Source: an uncultured Acetobacterium sp.
GTDB lineage: Bacteria; Bacillota; Clostridia; Eubacteriales; Eubacteriaceae
Length of the DNA stretch: 64,000 nt
Direction: 5' to 3'
NCBI RefSeq assembly: GCF_963664135.1
Contig: NZ_OY760905.1
Span: 3,312,736-3,376,735 of the forward strand
A program made the position numbers and the translations under genes. A model generated the notes under the pieces. It was not told the origin of the DNA. It ran no database searches and was given only the letters and a program-made list of their open reading frames with translations. Every line of letters begins with the position of its first letter. Positions within the stretch are counted from its first letter, which is position 1. Below are positions 34,957 to 42,926 of this stretch, one piece after another.

Positions 34957-36168
34957 ATGAGTGAAAATTGTAATGGAACCATTGGGTCTTGTGGTGAAGA
35001 ACATGAATACAGCAAAGAACCAATCGATTTTTCTGAAAAATCACATGAATTAAGCAGGATTAAGAAAGTAATCGGAGTGGTTAGTGGCAAAGGTGGTGTT
35101 GGAAAATCGATGGTAACTTCGCTATTAGCCGTTACCATGAAGCGAAAAGGCTATAATACTGCCATTCTGGATGCCGATATTACTGGACCTTCCATCCCAA
35201 GAGCCTTTGGCATTAATGAAAAAGCCAGAACAACAGAATTAGGATTATTTCCTATCTCAAGCAAAACTGGGATTGAAATCATGTCCATTAATCTGTTGCT
35301 GGAAAATGAGACGGATCCAGTAATCTGGAGAGGTCCCATCATTGCCAATACCGTTAAACAGTTCTGGACCGATGTAATCTGGGGAGATGTCGACTTTATG
35401 TTTGTGGACATGCCTCCTGGCACTGGGGATGTACCTTTGACCGTTTTTCAATCTTTACCAATAGATGGGATTATTATTGTAACATCTCCCCAGGAGTTGG
35501 TTTCGATGATTGTTGCTAAGGCCGTTAAAATGGCTGAAATAATGAAGATCCCTGTCATCGGTTTAGTTGAGAACATGTCATACTTCCAATGTCCGGATTG
35601 TGATAAGAAACATCAGATTTTTGGGGACAGCCGCATTGAAGAAGTGGCAAAACAGCACAATATCAATGTCGTGGCGAAAATGCCGATTGATACATCATTA
35701 GCAGGAGCCTGCGATAAAGGTATAATTGAATTATTTGATAACAATTGGTTGGATCCTATTGCAGAAATTTTAGAATCAGAAGTAAAATTAAAAGAAAACG
35801 GAGAAGAACAAATGAAAATAGCAGTAGCGAGTGATAATGGTTTGGTTTCAGGGCATTTTGGTCATTGTGAGAGTTTTATGATTTATGATACAGTGGATGG
35901 AAAAATTGTTAAAACTGAAGCAGTACCTAATCCAGGACATAAACCCGGATTTTTGCCAGTATTCTTAAATGACAAAGGGGTTAATGTTATTATTTCCGGT
36001 GGTATGGGTGGCGGAGCCGTTGATATTTTTAATGAAAAGAACATTGAAGTGATCACCGGAGCACAAGGAAAAGCCGAAGATCTTGCCAACAGTTATCTTT
36101 TAGGCGAACTTAAATCGACAGGTTCTGTTTGTCATGAACATCAGCATCATGATGAGTGCGGCGAATAA
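34957..36168 (+). CDS. Mrp/NBP35 ATPase fused to a NifX/ORP domain
   Basis: A 403-residue fusion. Residues about 30-275 are an Mrp/NBP35 Fe-S carrier ATPase: SGKGGVGKS (44-51), DADITGPSIPRAFG, DMPPGTGD, SPQELVSMIVAKAVKMA and the C-terminal CPDC cluster pair near residue 212. From Met286 the chain is a NifX-like domain (IAVASDNGLVSGHFGHCESF) ending in a Cys/His tail (CHEHQHHDECGE). This is the MrpORP architecture. ATG 35812 inside the gene is preceded by GGAGAA at the usual distance, so a separate NifX chain might also be made. RBS AGAGGAG precedes ATG 34957. Confidence 0.88.
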   Translation: MSENCNGTIGSCGEEHEYSKEPIDFSEKSHELSRIKKVIGVVSGKGGVGKSMVTSLLAVTMKRKGYNTAILDADITGPSIPRAFGINEKARTTELGLFPISSKTGIEIMSINLLLENETDPVIWRGPIIANTVKQFWTDVIWGDVDFMFVDMPPGTGDVPLTVFQSLPIDGIIIVTSPQELVSMIVAKAVKMAEIMKIPVIGLVENMSYFQCPDCDKKHQIFGDSRIEEVAKQHNINVVAKMPIDTSLAGACDKGIIELFDNNWLDPIAEILESEVKLKENGEEQMKIAVASDNGLVSGHFGHCESFMIYDTVDGKIVKTEAVPNPGHKPGFLPVFLNDKGVNVIISGGMGGGAVDIFNEKNIEVITGAQGKAEDLANSYLLGELKSTGSVCHEHQHHDECGE

Positions 36169-36238
36169 GGCGATTTTAAAAGCAAATATTCATCCAATGT
36201 TAAGTTAATAGATAGATCTTTGAATAGTTAATAAAATG

Positions 36239-36285
36239 GCGGGATTTAGCTCAATTGTGATTGACCTAAATACCGCTACCTTTTT
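36239..36285 (+). terminator. Terminator after the Mrp-NifX fusion gene
   Basis: GCGGGATTTAG/CTAAATACCGC form an 11-bp stem with one mismatch, with T5 after it. Confidence 0.75.
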
Positions 36286-36320
36286 ATATTCAAAATATTC
36301 CTTCATAATGCCTATCCAAC

Positions 36321-37169
36321 TTATAAACTTGGTAAAGTTCCGCGAATTACTGCCTGACTCAAGGCGTCTAATACAGCTTGTTTAATTCCGGTCGAGGTAT
36401 ACGTTGCTCCTGATATGCTGTCCACTATGGGGGTTTGATTGGCGATAATTGCTGTCGGTATGGCATCAATTGCTTTTCCATAATACTTTACATTATTTTC
36501 ATTATGGGAAAGAATTTGGATGTCCGTGATTTTATTATCCAAAACTGTTACACTTACGGTCAGATCTGGGGCATAACCGGTGCCTACGCCAGTATAAGTA
36601 CCATTTGCAAGTTCAACGTTTCCTAAAAAGAGATTTGTATTGGAAACCACCGTATCAATCACGGTCGTATTTGTATTTGCTGAAGTTACATTAGCTACCT
36701 CCGTTGTTTGATTACCGGAGAATGCTTCTAAATCCCGTTGGATTTGAGTGGATGCGCCGGTAAAAAATGCTTCCGGCCCCATAATACCGCCAACTTCCCA
36801 GAGATGCAAGCCAAGAAAAACAATTAAAACCACGGTTAACCAGCGGTGGGGTTTTACCCAGGCTAATTTGCTCCGATAGACTTTCCGCAACCAGTAGGTC
36901 AACCCCAGCAGGATGCCCATTGCGATACAGGCTGTGCCGAAATTTAATGATAAAATCGTGCCGGATGACAAATACCCATGAATACAGGCGACTATTACAA
37001 AAGCAATTCCCAGTGGTTTGTGAATATTTCGTAATTTTTTGTTTGTTTTTGAAATGAACAGGTTTTTTTTATGGCCTTTATTGACTATTCGTAACAGGTA
37101 GATAATCGCTAAACTGGCAGCCAGGAAAACGCTGATCCATGCGGTTATCACATTCATTGTAAAGATCAT
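36321..37169 (-). CDS. Membrane FMN-binding domain protein
   Basis: A 282-residue protein with four or five N-terminal helices of the cytochrome b561/ferric-reductase-like type containing His residues (HKPLGIAFVIVACIHGYLS and VKPHRWLTVVLIV, likely haem ligands), then an extracytoplasmic FMN-binding domain near residues 190-280: NGTYTGVGTGYAPDL and the covalent flavinylation-type motif DSISGATYTSTG. It is leftward with AGGAG nine bases before ATG 37169 and sits between the two Mrp genes. It could transfer electrons across the membrane to the RseC-like or Fe-S proteins. Confidence 0.78.
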   Translation of the reverse strand: MIFTMNVITAWISVFLAASLAIIYLLRIVNKGHKKNLFISKTNKKLRNIHKPLGIAFVIVACIHGYLSSGTILSLNFGTACIAMGILLGLTYWLRKVYRSKLAWVKPHRWLTVVLIVFLGLHLWEVGGIMGPEAFFTGASTQIQRDLEAFSGNQTTEVANVTSANTNTTVIDTVVSNTNLFLGNVELANGTYTGVGTGYAPDLTVSVTVLDNKITDIQILSHNENNVKYYGKAIDAIPTAIIANQTPIVDSISGATYTSTGIKQAVLDALSQAVIRGTLPSL

Positions 37170-37317
37170 TTTTCTCACTCCTCGATTGATTTATTTGATA
37201 AGTATATTTTAAATCAATTGTGTGTCACTCTTGTGTCAAAATTACTGTCAGGAAAGCAAATTTGAGCACGAACCGTTTGAAAGAGCAAGTAAAAAAATCG
37301 ATGATAAATTAATATAA

Positions 37318-37375
37318 TTATTGACATATGCTATTCATGTATTATAATATTCACGTTGATAGCATATGTCAATAA
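37318..37375 (+). promoter_or_regulatory. Promoter framed by perfect 16-bp inverted arms (site 3)
   Basis: TTATTGACATATGCTA (37318-37333) and TAGCATATGTCAATAA (37360-37375) are perfect inverted copies. The -35 TTGACA (37321-37326) is in the left arm; TATAAT is at 37343-37348 (16-base spacer) between the arms; the right arm lies downstream of the expected start of transcription. Same organisation as at 28122 and 30877. Confidence 0.92.
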
Positions 37376-37417
37376 CTATGCGAACAAATAAAATTAAACA
37401 TAATCGGAGGTATTATT

Positions 37418-37786
37418 ATGAAAATTGCATTACCAACGCGTGAGAATTTAATTGATGGCCATTTTGGTCACTGTGAGTATTATACTGTGTTCACCATTGA
37501 TGACAGCAGCAAAGCGATACTAAATCAGGAAATCATCGCATCCCCAGTGGGTTGTGGCTGTAAATCCAATATTGCCACAACGTTGGCAGAAATGGGTGTA
37601 GGTCTTCTGTTGGCTGGCAATATGGGCGAAGGCGCAGTGAATGTGTTACATCGATCAGGGATTGAAGTTGTTCGGGGCTGCTCGGGAGATGTTAAAGAAG
37701 TCGCTTTAAACTGGTTAGCCGGAGCTGTTATGGATTCTGGTGAAATGTGCCATGCCCATGAAGAAAGTCATGAATGTCAGCACTAG
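37418..37786 (+). CDS. NifX/ORP-like protein with Cys/His tail
   Basis: A 122-residue NifX-family protein. Landmarks: IALPTRENLIDGHFGHCEYY, CGCKSNIATTLAEMGVGLLLAGNMGEGAVNVL (seen in pieces between residues 48-80) and a C-terminal tail with CHAHEESHECQH, close to the tail of the Mrp-NifX fusion. The tail could bind Cu, Zn or Ni. CGGAGG upstream of ATG 37418. First gene behind operator site 3, followed by the DUF134 regulator and the unfused Mrp. Confidence 0.85.
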   Translation: MKIALPTRENLIDGHFGHCEYYTVFTIDDSSKAILNQEIIASPVGCGCKSNIATTLAEMGVGLLLAGNMGEGAVNVLHRSGIEVVRGCSGDVKEVALNWLAGAVMDSGEMCHAHEESHECQH

Positions 37787-37824
37787 GTCTCATAATAAAC
37801 AGTTTTAATAAGGAGTATTAATCG

Positions 37825-38190
37825 ATGTCCAGACCTGTAAAATGGAAAAAAGTCTGTTGTCTGCCGGAAACGGATTTATTTGGACCCCTCAATGCCAAAA
37901 ATACAGAAGATGGTATCATTACGATGACGGTTGAGGAATATGAAACCATCCGTTTGATCGATCTGGAAGGTTTGCTTCAGGAAGAGTGTGCCGAAAGTAT
38001 GCATGTGGCGCGAACAACGGTTCAGAAAATATATAATGATGCTCGAAAAAAACTGGCCGATGCCTTAGTGAACGGAAACGTTTTGAAGATCGAAGGCGGA
38101 AATTATAAATTGTGTGAAGAAGGTCAAGAAAACTACGGATGCAGCCGCTGCCGAAAACGTCGGGCGAATGAGCGCTGTGATAAAGCGTAG
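37825..38190 (+). CDS. DUF134 helix-turn-helix protein
   Basis: A 121-residue DUF134-family protein. It begins [15 protein letters not shown] with a Cys pair, continues [25 protein letters not shown] and a helix-turn-helix of sigma-like type ([26 protein letters not shown]), and ends with Cys-rich [16 protein letters not shown]134 proteins occur next to NifX and Mrp genes in anaerobes. The Cys residues may bind a cluster that signals the state of the system. It is the best candidate for the protein binding the three inverted repeats; that is inference. Confidence 0.85.
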   Translation: MSRPVKWKKVCCLPETDLFGPLNAKNTEDGIITMTVEEYETIRLIDLEGLLQEECAESMHVARTTVQKIYNDARKKLADALVNGNVLKIEGGNYKLCEEGQENYGCSRCRKRRANERCDKA

Positions 38191-38240
38191 CTTTAAGAAA
38201 AGAAGATCAATAAAACAAACGAGGAAAGAGGAGAATTTTT

Positions 38241-39122
38241 ATGAGTGAAGAGTGTAGTCAATCCTGTGGTTCATGTGCTGAAGAATGCGGCGATCGAAAA
38301 GTCGATTTTCTAGAGCAACCCCATGAGTTAAGTAGAATTAAAAAAGTAATTGGTGTCGTCAGCGGAAAAGGTGGGGTTGGCAAATCAATGGTCACCTCAT
38401 TAATGGCGGTTAGTATGAAGCGACGAGGATATAATACCGCTATTCTTGATGCGGATATTACGGGACCGTCAATTCCCAAAGCCTTTGGCATCAATGAAAA
38501 AGCCTTGCCCACAGAATTGGGTCTATTCCCGATTTCCAGTAAAACCGGAATCGAAATCATGTCGATAAATCTGTTGCTTGAACATGACACCGATCCGGTA
38601 GTCTGGCGTGGACCAGTGATTGCTAATACGGTTAAGCAATTCTGGACCGACGTAATCTGGGGTGATGTGGATTATATGTTTGTGGACATGCCGCCGGGAA
38701 CCGGGGATGTGCCATTAACGGTATTTCAATCGCTTCCAGTCGATGGGATTATTATTGTCACCTCACCTCAGGAATTGGTTTCAATGATTGTTGCCAAAGC
38801 CGTTAAGATGGCAAGGATGATGAAGATTCCGGTTATCGGTCTGGTCGAAAACATGTCTTACTTCGAATGCCCGGACTGTGACAAAAAACACTATTTATTT
38901 GGCGAAAGCCGGATCGAAGAAGTGGCGAAACAGTATGGAATTGATGTCGTGGCAAAAATGCCCATTGATTCATCATTGGCGGGCGCCTGCGACAAAGGAC
39001 TGATTGAATTGTTTGAAAACAATTGGTTGGATGACATTGTTGAAATTCTGGAAAAGAGTGAAAATCCAGGTATGCCCACTTCGCCAGAATTTATTGGTCA
39101 AGAAGCCAGTCCGGTTCAGTAA
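38241..39122 (+). CDS. Mrp/NBP35 Fe-S carrier ATPase (unfused paralogue)
   Basis: A 293-residue paralogue, nearly identical to the ATPase part of 34957-36168: SGKGGVGKSM, DADITGPSIPKAFG, DMPPGTGD, and CPDC in SYFECPDCDKKH. It begins with a short Cys-rich segment (CSQSCGSCAEEC) that can bind an extra N-terminal cluster as in NBP35. It lacks the C-terminal NifX domain; a separate NifX-like gene precedes it at 37418, so the two loci look like split and fused versions of the same pair. AGAGGAG precedes ATG 38241. Confidence 0.9.
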   Translation: MSEECSQSCGSCAEECGDRKVDFLEQPHELSRIKKVIGVVSGKGGVGKSMVTSLMAVSMKRRGYNTAILDADITGPSIPKAFGINEKALPTELGLFPISSKTGIEIMSINLLLEHDTDPVVWRGPVIANTVKQFWTDVIWGDVDYMFVDMPPGTGDVPLTVFQSLPVDGIIIVTSPQELVSMIVAKAVKMARMMKIPVIGLVENMSYFECPDCDKKHYLFGESRIEEVAKQYGIDVVAKMPIDSSLAGACDKGLIELFENNWLDDIVEILEKSENPGMPTSPEFIGQEASPVQ

Positions 39123-39175
39123 GGTTTATAAGTCAAAGCATGGCTAAAATCGGTTTAAATGATTACTAGAAAGAT

Positions 39176-39595
39176 ATGAAGAAAAACGATATGAATGAAA
39201 AAATGAAAAAAAAAGCACCATCTGTTGATGAATGGCTAAAGGAAGCTAAAAATGATCCAGATGCTTTACAGGAAGGCATGTATTTAGTTCATAATGGCAC
39301 GGTGCGGCAAACCCCTAAAGCCAAAGTCCGCCAAGGTTTGGATGACGGTTCTTTAGTAAAAGGAATGGAATTCTTTTATGATGCTAAAAAGGTAGACGCG
39401 GCAATTGCTGAAACGCGTAATATGGACGGCATATTTCACGTCAGGGTTTGGCTAAACGAAGGCCAACTGGAGCTTGGAGAGGACATTATGTTTGTTTTGA
39501 TTGGTGGAGACATTCGACCGAATGTGATCGATGCTTTGCAATTTCTGGTCGAAACGATTAAAACAAAATGTGTTACTGAAATTGAAAAAAAATAA
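39176..39595 (+). CDS. MoaE-like molybdopterin synthase large-subunit family protein
   Basis: A 139-residue protein with the MoaE fold features: VDEWLKEAKNDPDALQEGMYLVHNGTVRQ (in parts over residues 15-45), MEFFYDAKKVDAAI and HVRVWLNEGQLELGEDIMFVLIGGDIRP. The sulfur-carrying partner MoaD is not adjacent. It may be a non-canonical MoaE acting in the cofactor pathway, or a sulfurylation/assembly subunit in this cluster. The start is uncertain: ATG 39176 lacks a good ribosome site, and ATG 39191 is another choice. Confidence 0.7.
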   Translation: MKKNDMNEKMKKKAPSVDEWLKEAKNDPDALQEGMYLVHNGTVRQTPKAKVRQGLDDGSLVKGMEFFYDAKKVDAAIAETRNMDGIFHVRVWLNEGQLELGEDIMFVLIGGDIRPNVIDALQFLVETIKTKCVTEIEKK

Positions 39596-39776
39596 GCTTA
39601 AACTCTAGTTTTATAGAAAATTTGAAATTGATTTGATAATCCTTGAGTTGGCCTGAAAATTGAGTGATTTGGTAATAAGGACAGTTATTTGATAGATTGA
39701 ACAGTTGACTGATTTCAATTGACTTTAGAAAAATGCTTTTATCTGTGTAGATTAGATCATAAAAATGAGTTCATTA

Positions 39777-39805
39777 TTGACAAATGTTATCAATTGGTGT
39801 AGGAT
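39777..39805 (+). promoter_or_regulatory. Promoter of the ECF S component gene
   Basis: TTGACA (39777-39782), 17-base spacer, TAGGAT (39800-39805). The 180 bases upstream from 39596 are AT-rich without another feature. The transcript would have a leader of about 110 bases containing a terminator hairpin. Confidence 0.5.
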
Positions 39806-39836
39806 AGACTCAGTTGAATATCATTTAAGAATAAAT

Positions 39837-39891
39837 AAGCCAATAAGGCATGTACTCCTTGAAAGGAGTTGTGTTTTGTTGGCTTTTTTGT
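39837..39891 (+). terminator. Attenuator-like terminator in the leader of the ECF S gene
   Basis: An outer stem AAGCCAA (39837-39843)/TTGGCTT (39879-39885) encloses an inner perfect ACTCCTT-GA-AAGGAGT hairpin (39854-39869), with T6 after the outer stem. It lies between the promoter and the start codon, so transcription into the gene would be conditional. The leader upstream of it is short and no known riboswitch was recognised. Confidence 0.6.
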
Positions 39892-39926
39892 TGGAAATTT
39901 TAAAAAACTTGAAAGCAGGTATTGTT

Positions 39927-40463
39927 ATGAATCATTCGAAAATCAAAAATCTTGTTGGTACAGGTCTTTGTATAGCTCTGGGGCTTTTACTTCCCCAATT
40001 GTTTCACGTAATCGGAGCAGGACCGGTGTTTTTACCCATGCATATTCCGGTTTTGATTTGTGGACTTTGCTTTGGCTGGCAGTATGGCTTAGTCAGTGGT
40101 GTCATTACCCCCCTGTTGTGCTCCGTTTTAATGGGAATGCCGCCTATTTTCCCGGTGGGTTTATCCATGATGTTCGAACTTGGCGCTTATGGAGCCTTAT
40201 CAGGTCTGCTGTATCGGAAATTTAACGTGAATATCTATGTCGCATTAATTGGTTCCATGCTGGCAGGGCGCATCGTTTCTGGTCTTGCATCGACTCTTTT
40301 TTATGGTATGGCGGGAAAAGAATATGGAGTACAACTCTTTTTAACTGGCGCTTTTGTGACATCGATACCTGGAATTATCCTGCAAATCATCATTGTTCCA
40401 TTATTAGTCATTGCGCTTGAAAAAAGCCGTGTTGTTTTACAACCAGTAAAATTAAGTGCATAG
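39927..40463 (+). CDS. ECF-type transporter S component
   Basis: A 178-residue hydrophobic protein with six helices, resembling vitamin- or cofactor-binding ECF S components of the BioY/ThiT class: LGLLLPQLFHVIGAGPVFLPMHIPVLICG and a long loop with MPPIFPVGLSMMFELGAYGALSGLLYR. It has no adjacent ATPase or T component, so it would use a shared energising module from elsewhere. The substrate is unknown. Start ATG 39927 is supported by AGCAGGT upstream. Confidence 0.72.
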   Translation: MNHSKIKNLVGTGLCIALGLLLPQLFHVIGAGPVFLPMHIPVLICGLCFGWQYGLVSGVITPLLCSVLMGMPPIFPVGLSMMFELGAYGALSGLLYRKFNVNIYVALIGSMLAGRIVSGLASTLFYGMAGKEYGVQLFLTGAFVTSIPGIILQIIIVPLLVIALEKSRVVLQPVKLSA

Positions 40464-40473
40464 GAGTGTTCAG

Positions 40474-41061
40474 ATGAATCATTGTCAATCAACTAAAGAA
40501 TATTTTGATAGCGTTGCAAATAAGTGGGACACGATGTGTCATCATAATTCCCAAAAAATATCAGCAATTCTGACTCTGGCGACTATTAAAAAAAATAGTC
40601 GAATTCTGGATATTGCCACTGGAACGGGGGTACTGATCGCGCATTTATTAAAGACTGAACCAGCTGAAGTGATTGCCATCGACCTTTCTGAACTGATGAT
40701 CGCAGAGGCGCAAAAAAATCATACTGATCATCGCATTCAATTTGAAGTGGCTAATTTTTACGAGTTTGATCAAACTGGATTTGATTTTGCAATCGCCTAT
40801 AGTGCATATCCACACTTTTTGGATAAGGAAGCGTTCGTCCGGCATCTTGTTGAGAGTTTGAATCCCCAGGGTCGTTTTATGATTGCTCACAGTGAAAGTA
40901 AGGAAACAATTAATGGTAGGCATTCTGGAGATCAAGTCCAAAAAGTCTCAGCTTCACTAAAAGATGCGATCAGCGAGTCCAAGTACTTTAAATCGGTATT
41001 TGATATTGATATTTTCGTTGACACGGATGAACTCTATATCATTTCCGGGAAAAAGAAATAA
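40474..41061 (+). CDS. SAM-dependent methyltransferase
   Basis: A 195-residue class I methyltransferase: motif I ILDIATGTGVLIAHLL near residue 46, acidic AIDLSELMIAEAQ, and motif with NFYEFDQTGFDFAIAYSAYPHFLD. AGGAG precedes ATG 40474 by seven bases, 10 bases after the ECF S gene, with which it is probably co-transcribed. The N-terminus NHCQSTKEYFDSVANKWD resembles small-molecule O- or C-methyltransferases. The substrate is unknown; a link to the transported cofactor is possible. Confidence 0.75.
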   Translation: MNHCQSTKEYFDSVANKWDTMCHHNSQKISAILTLATIKKNSRILDIATGTGVLIAHLLKTEPAEVIAIDLSELMIAEAQKNHTDHRIQFEVANFYEFDQTGFDFAIAYSAYPHFLDKEAFVRHLVESLNPQGRFMIAHSESKETINGRHSGDQVQKVSASLKDAISESKYFKSVFDIDIFVDTDELYIISGKKK

Positions 41062-41193
41062 ACCAAAGTAATCCACAAGTAGAACTATTGCCAGTATGAA
41101 GCAGGCTTGCATTTATGAAAAATGTGATGGTTGATTGTGTAATGTAAGAATAAGATAAGAGTAAAATTAAATTATTTACTAACTATGTGTCTG

Positions 41194-41220
41194 AAGACTC
41201 ACTTGTGTGGGTCTTTTTAT
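41194..41220 (+). terminator. Terminator hairpin upstream of the FmdE gene
   Basis: AAGACTCAC/GTGGGTCTT with a 4-base loop and T5 follows, 29 bases before ATG 41250. It can end the upstream unit or act as an attenuator of the FmdE-transport operon, since no promoter was recognised between it and the gene. Confidence 0.6.
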
Positions 41221-41249
41221 TTTTTGAAATACTAAAGGAGAAAAGAAAA

Positions 41250-41774
41250 ATGAATCAGAAATTATGGGAAAAATCAGTAGCGTTTCACGGACATCATTGC
41301 CCGGGATTGGCCATTGGGGTCAGAGCATCACAGGAAGCCATTAAGGCACTTAATATTTCATTTTCAGAAGATGAAGATGTGGTCTGTATCACCGAAAATG
41401 ATGCCTGTGGCGTTGATGGGGTTCAGGTTATTTTAGGATGCAGCGTGGGCAAAGGCAATCTGTTATTTAGAAACCGTGGAAAACAGGCCTTTACTTTTTT
41501 TAATCGAAATAGCGGAGAAAAGATCAGACTGGTATTAAAAGCCTTACCAGAAATGGGACGGGATGAAATGGAAGCTTATATTTTAAATGAGCCAGATGCC
41601 AATAAAATCTTTGATTTTAAAACTCCAGACTATGAATTACCGGAACGGGCTCGTATTTTTCAGAGTGTGATCTGCGAAGAATGTGGCGAAAAAACCGCCG
41701 AGCACATGATCAGGCTTGAAAACGGCAAAAAAGTCTGTGTGGATTGTTCCAATCCCTATACCCGCGGCTTTTAA
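41250..41774 (+). CDS. FmdE-family protein with C-terminal zinc ribbon
   Basis: A 174-residue FmdE (formylmethanofuran dehydrogenase subunit E-like) protein. The N-terminal part has FHGHHCPGLAIGVRAS, the conserved HxHHCPG metal-binding motif, and NDACGVDGVQV. The C-terminal zinc ribbon has CEECGEKT and KKVCVDCS. FmdE-domain proteins occur with iron-complex-type ABC transporters in acetogens and methanogens. ATG 41250 has AAAGGAG upstream. It may bind or insert molybdenum, tungsten or iron; the function is not settled. Confidence 0.82.
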   Translation: MNQKLWEKSVAFHGHHCPGLAIGVRASQEAIKALNISFSEDEDVVCITENDACGVDGVQVILGCSVGKGNLLFRNRGKQAFTFFNRNSGEKIRLVLKALPEMGRDEMEAYILNEPDANKIFDFKTPDYELPERARIFQSVICEECGEKTAEHMIRLENGKKVCVDCSNPYTRGF

Positions 41775-41833
41775 ATAATTTTTTCTTTGTGATGAAAGAA
41801 ACATAGAAGCGATTTGAAAGAGGAGAATTATAG

Positions 41834-42922
41834 ATGAAAAAAGTAGTTGCGGTTTTATTGAGTTTAATGATGGTTGTAACTTTTGCAGCCTGTACGAATA
41901 CAAAAGCAGAGACCACTAAGAGTGAAGCGACCACAAAAGTCGTGACGGATAGTCAGGGTCGACAGGTAGAAGTGCCTGCTGAAATTGACAGCGTCGGTTC
42001 GCTTGGTGTGATGCGGCTGTTAACCTATATGGATGCGGTTGATCTGGTAACCGGCGGAACTGATATGGATAATGTTCAGGTGCTGACCCGTCCGTATACT
42101 CTGGTTAATCCTAATTTTGCTACCATGGCTCAAATAGGTCAGGGTGGTGCTGGTGGAATTGTTCCTTTTGATGAAGAAATCATCAAATTGGCTCCCGATA
42201 TGATTTTTGTCGTGTCAGATTACACCCAGGCCGATGAATTACAGGCTAAAACTGGCATCCCGGTGGTGGCGGTAGCCAGTCCCGGATTATTTGACGGAAA
42301 AATGAATGCATCCATGGATCTGATTGGTCAGGTGTTGGGAAAAGAGGATCGTGCCAAAGCAGTCGATGAATATATGGATGCCGCTCAAAAAGATCTCAAC
42401 GACCGAACCAAGGATATTGCCGAAACAAGCAAACCAACAGTTTATAATGGTGCGCTGAATTTTAAAGGCAAACACGGCTTTGATGGTACCAGCGGGAACT
42501 ACGGACCTTTTGTAGCCATCAATGCCAACAACGTGGTTGATCAAACTGGACAAAAAACCGCCTTTACCGTAGATCTTGAACAGGTATTGGCCTGGAACCC
42601 GGATATTATTTTCCTGAATCCCGAAAATATGGATTTGGTCAATGAACAATATACCCAAAATCCGGACTTCTTTAACTCACTGAAAGCGGTTCAGAATAAC
42701 GAGGTTTATACCCAACTGGCTTATAACAATAATTACACCAATGTAGAAATTGCCTTGGCCGATGCCTATTATGCCGGAACCATTGTTTATCCTGACACGT
42801 TCAAGGACATCAATATCGAAAAGAAAACAGACGAAATTTTTAAATTCCTGCTGGGAGAGAATTTGTATTCAAAATATATGGCAGCAGGTCAGGGCTTTGG
42901 TTCGCTGACAATTGGTAAGTAA
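41834..42922 (+). CDS. Iron-complex/metal-chelate ABC transporter substrate-binding lipoprotein
   Basis: A 362-residue FecB/TroA-superfamily lipoprotein with lipobox FAAC (Cys20). It contains the family features TDSQGRQVEVPAE, IIKLAPDMIFVVSD and a long helix AVDEYMDAAQKDL between the two lobes. The next genes are the matching permease and ATPase. Relatives beside FmdE are associated with molybdate, tungstate or chelated metals rather than siderophores; the cargo here is unknown. AGAGGAG precedes ATG 41834. Confidence 0.82.
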   Translation: MKKVVAVLLSLMMVVTFAACTNTKAETTKSEATTKVVTDSQGRQVEVPAEIDSVGSLGVMRLLTYMDAVDLVTGGTDMDNVQVLTRPYTLVNPNFATMAQIGQGGAGGIVPFDEEIIKLAPDMIFVVSDYTQADELQAKTGIPVVAVASPGLFDGKMNASMDLIGQVLGKEDRAKAVDEYMDAAQKDLNDRTKDIAETSKPTVYNGALNFKGKHGFDGTSGNYGPFVAINANNVVDQTGQKTAFTVDLEQVLAWNPDIIFLNPENMDLVNEQYTQNPDFFNSLKAVQNNEVYTQLAYNNNYTNVEIALADAYYAGTIVYPDTFKDINIEKKTDEIFKFLLGENLYSKYMAAGQGFGSLTIGK

Positions 42923-42926
42923 AAAA

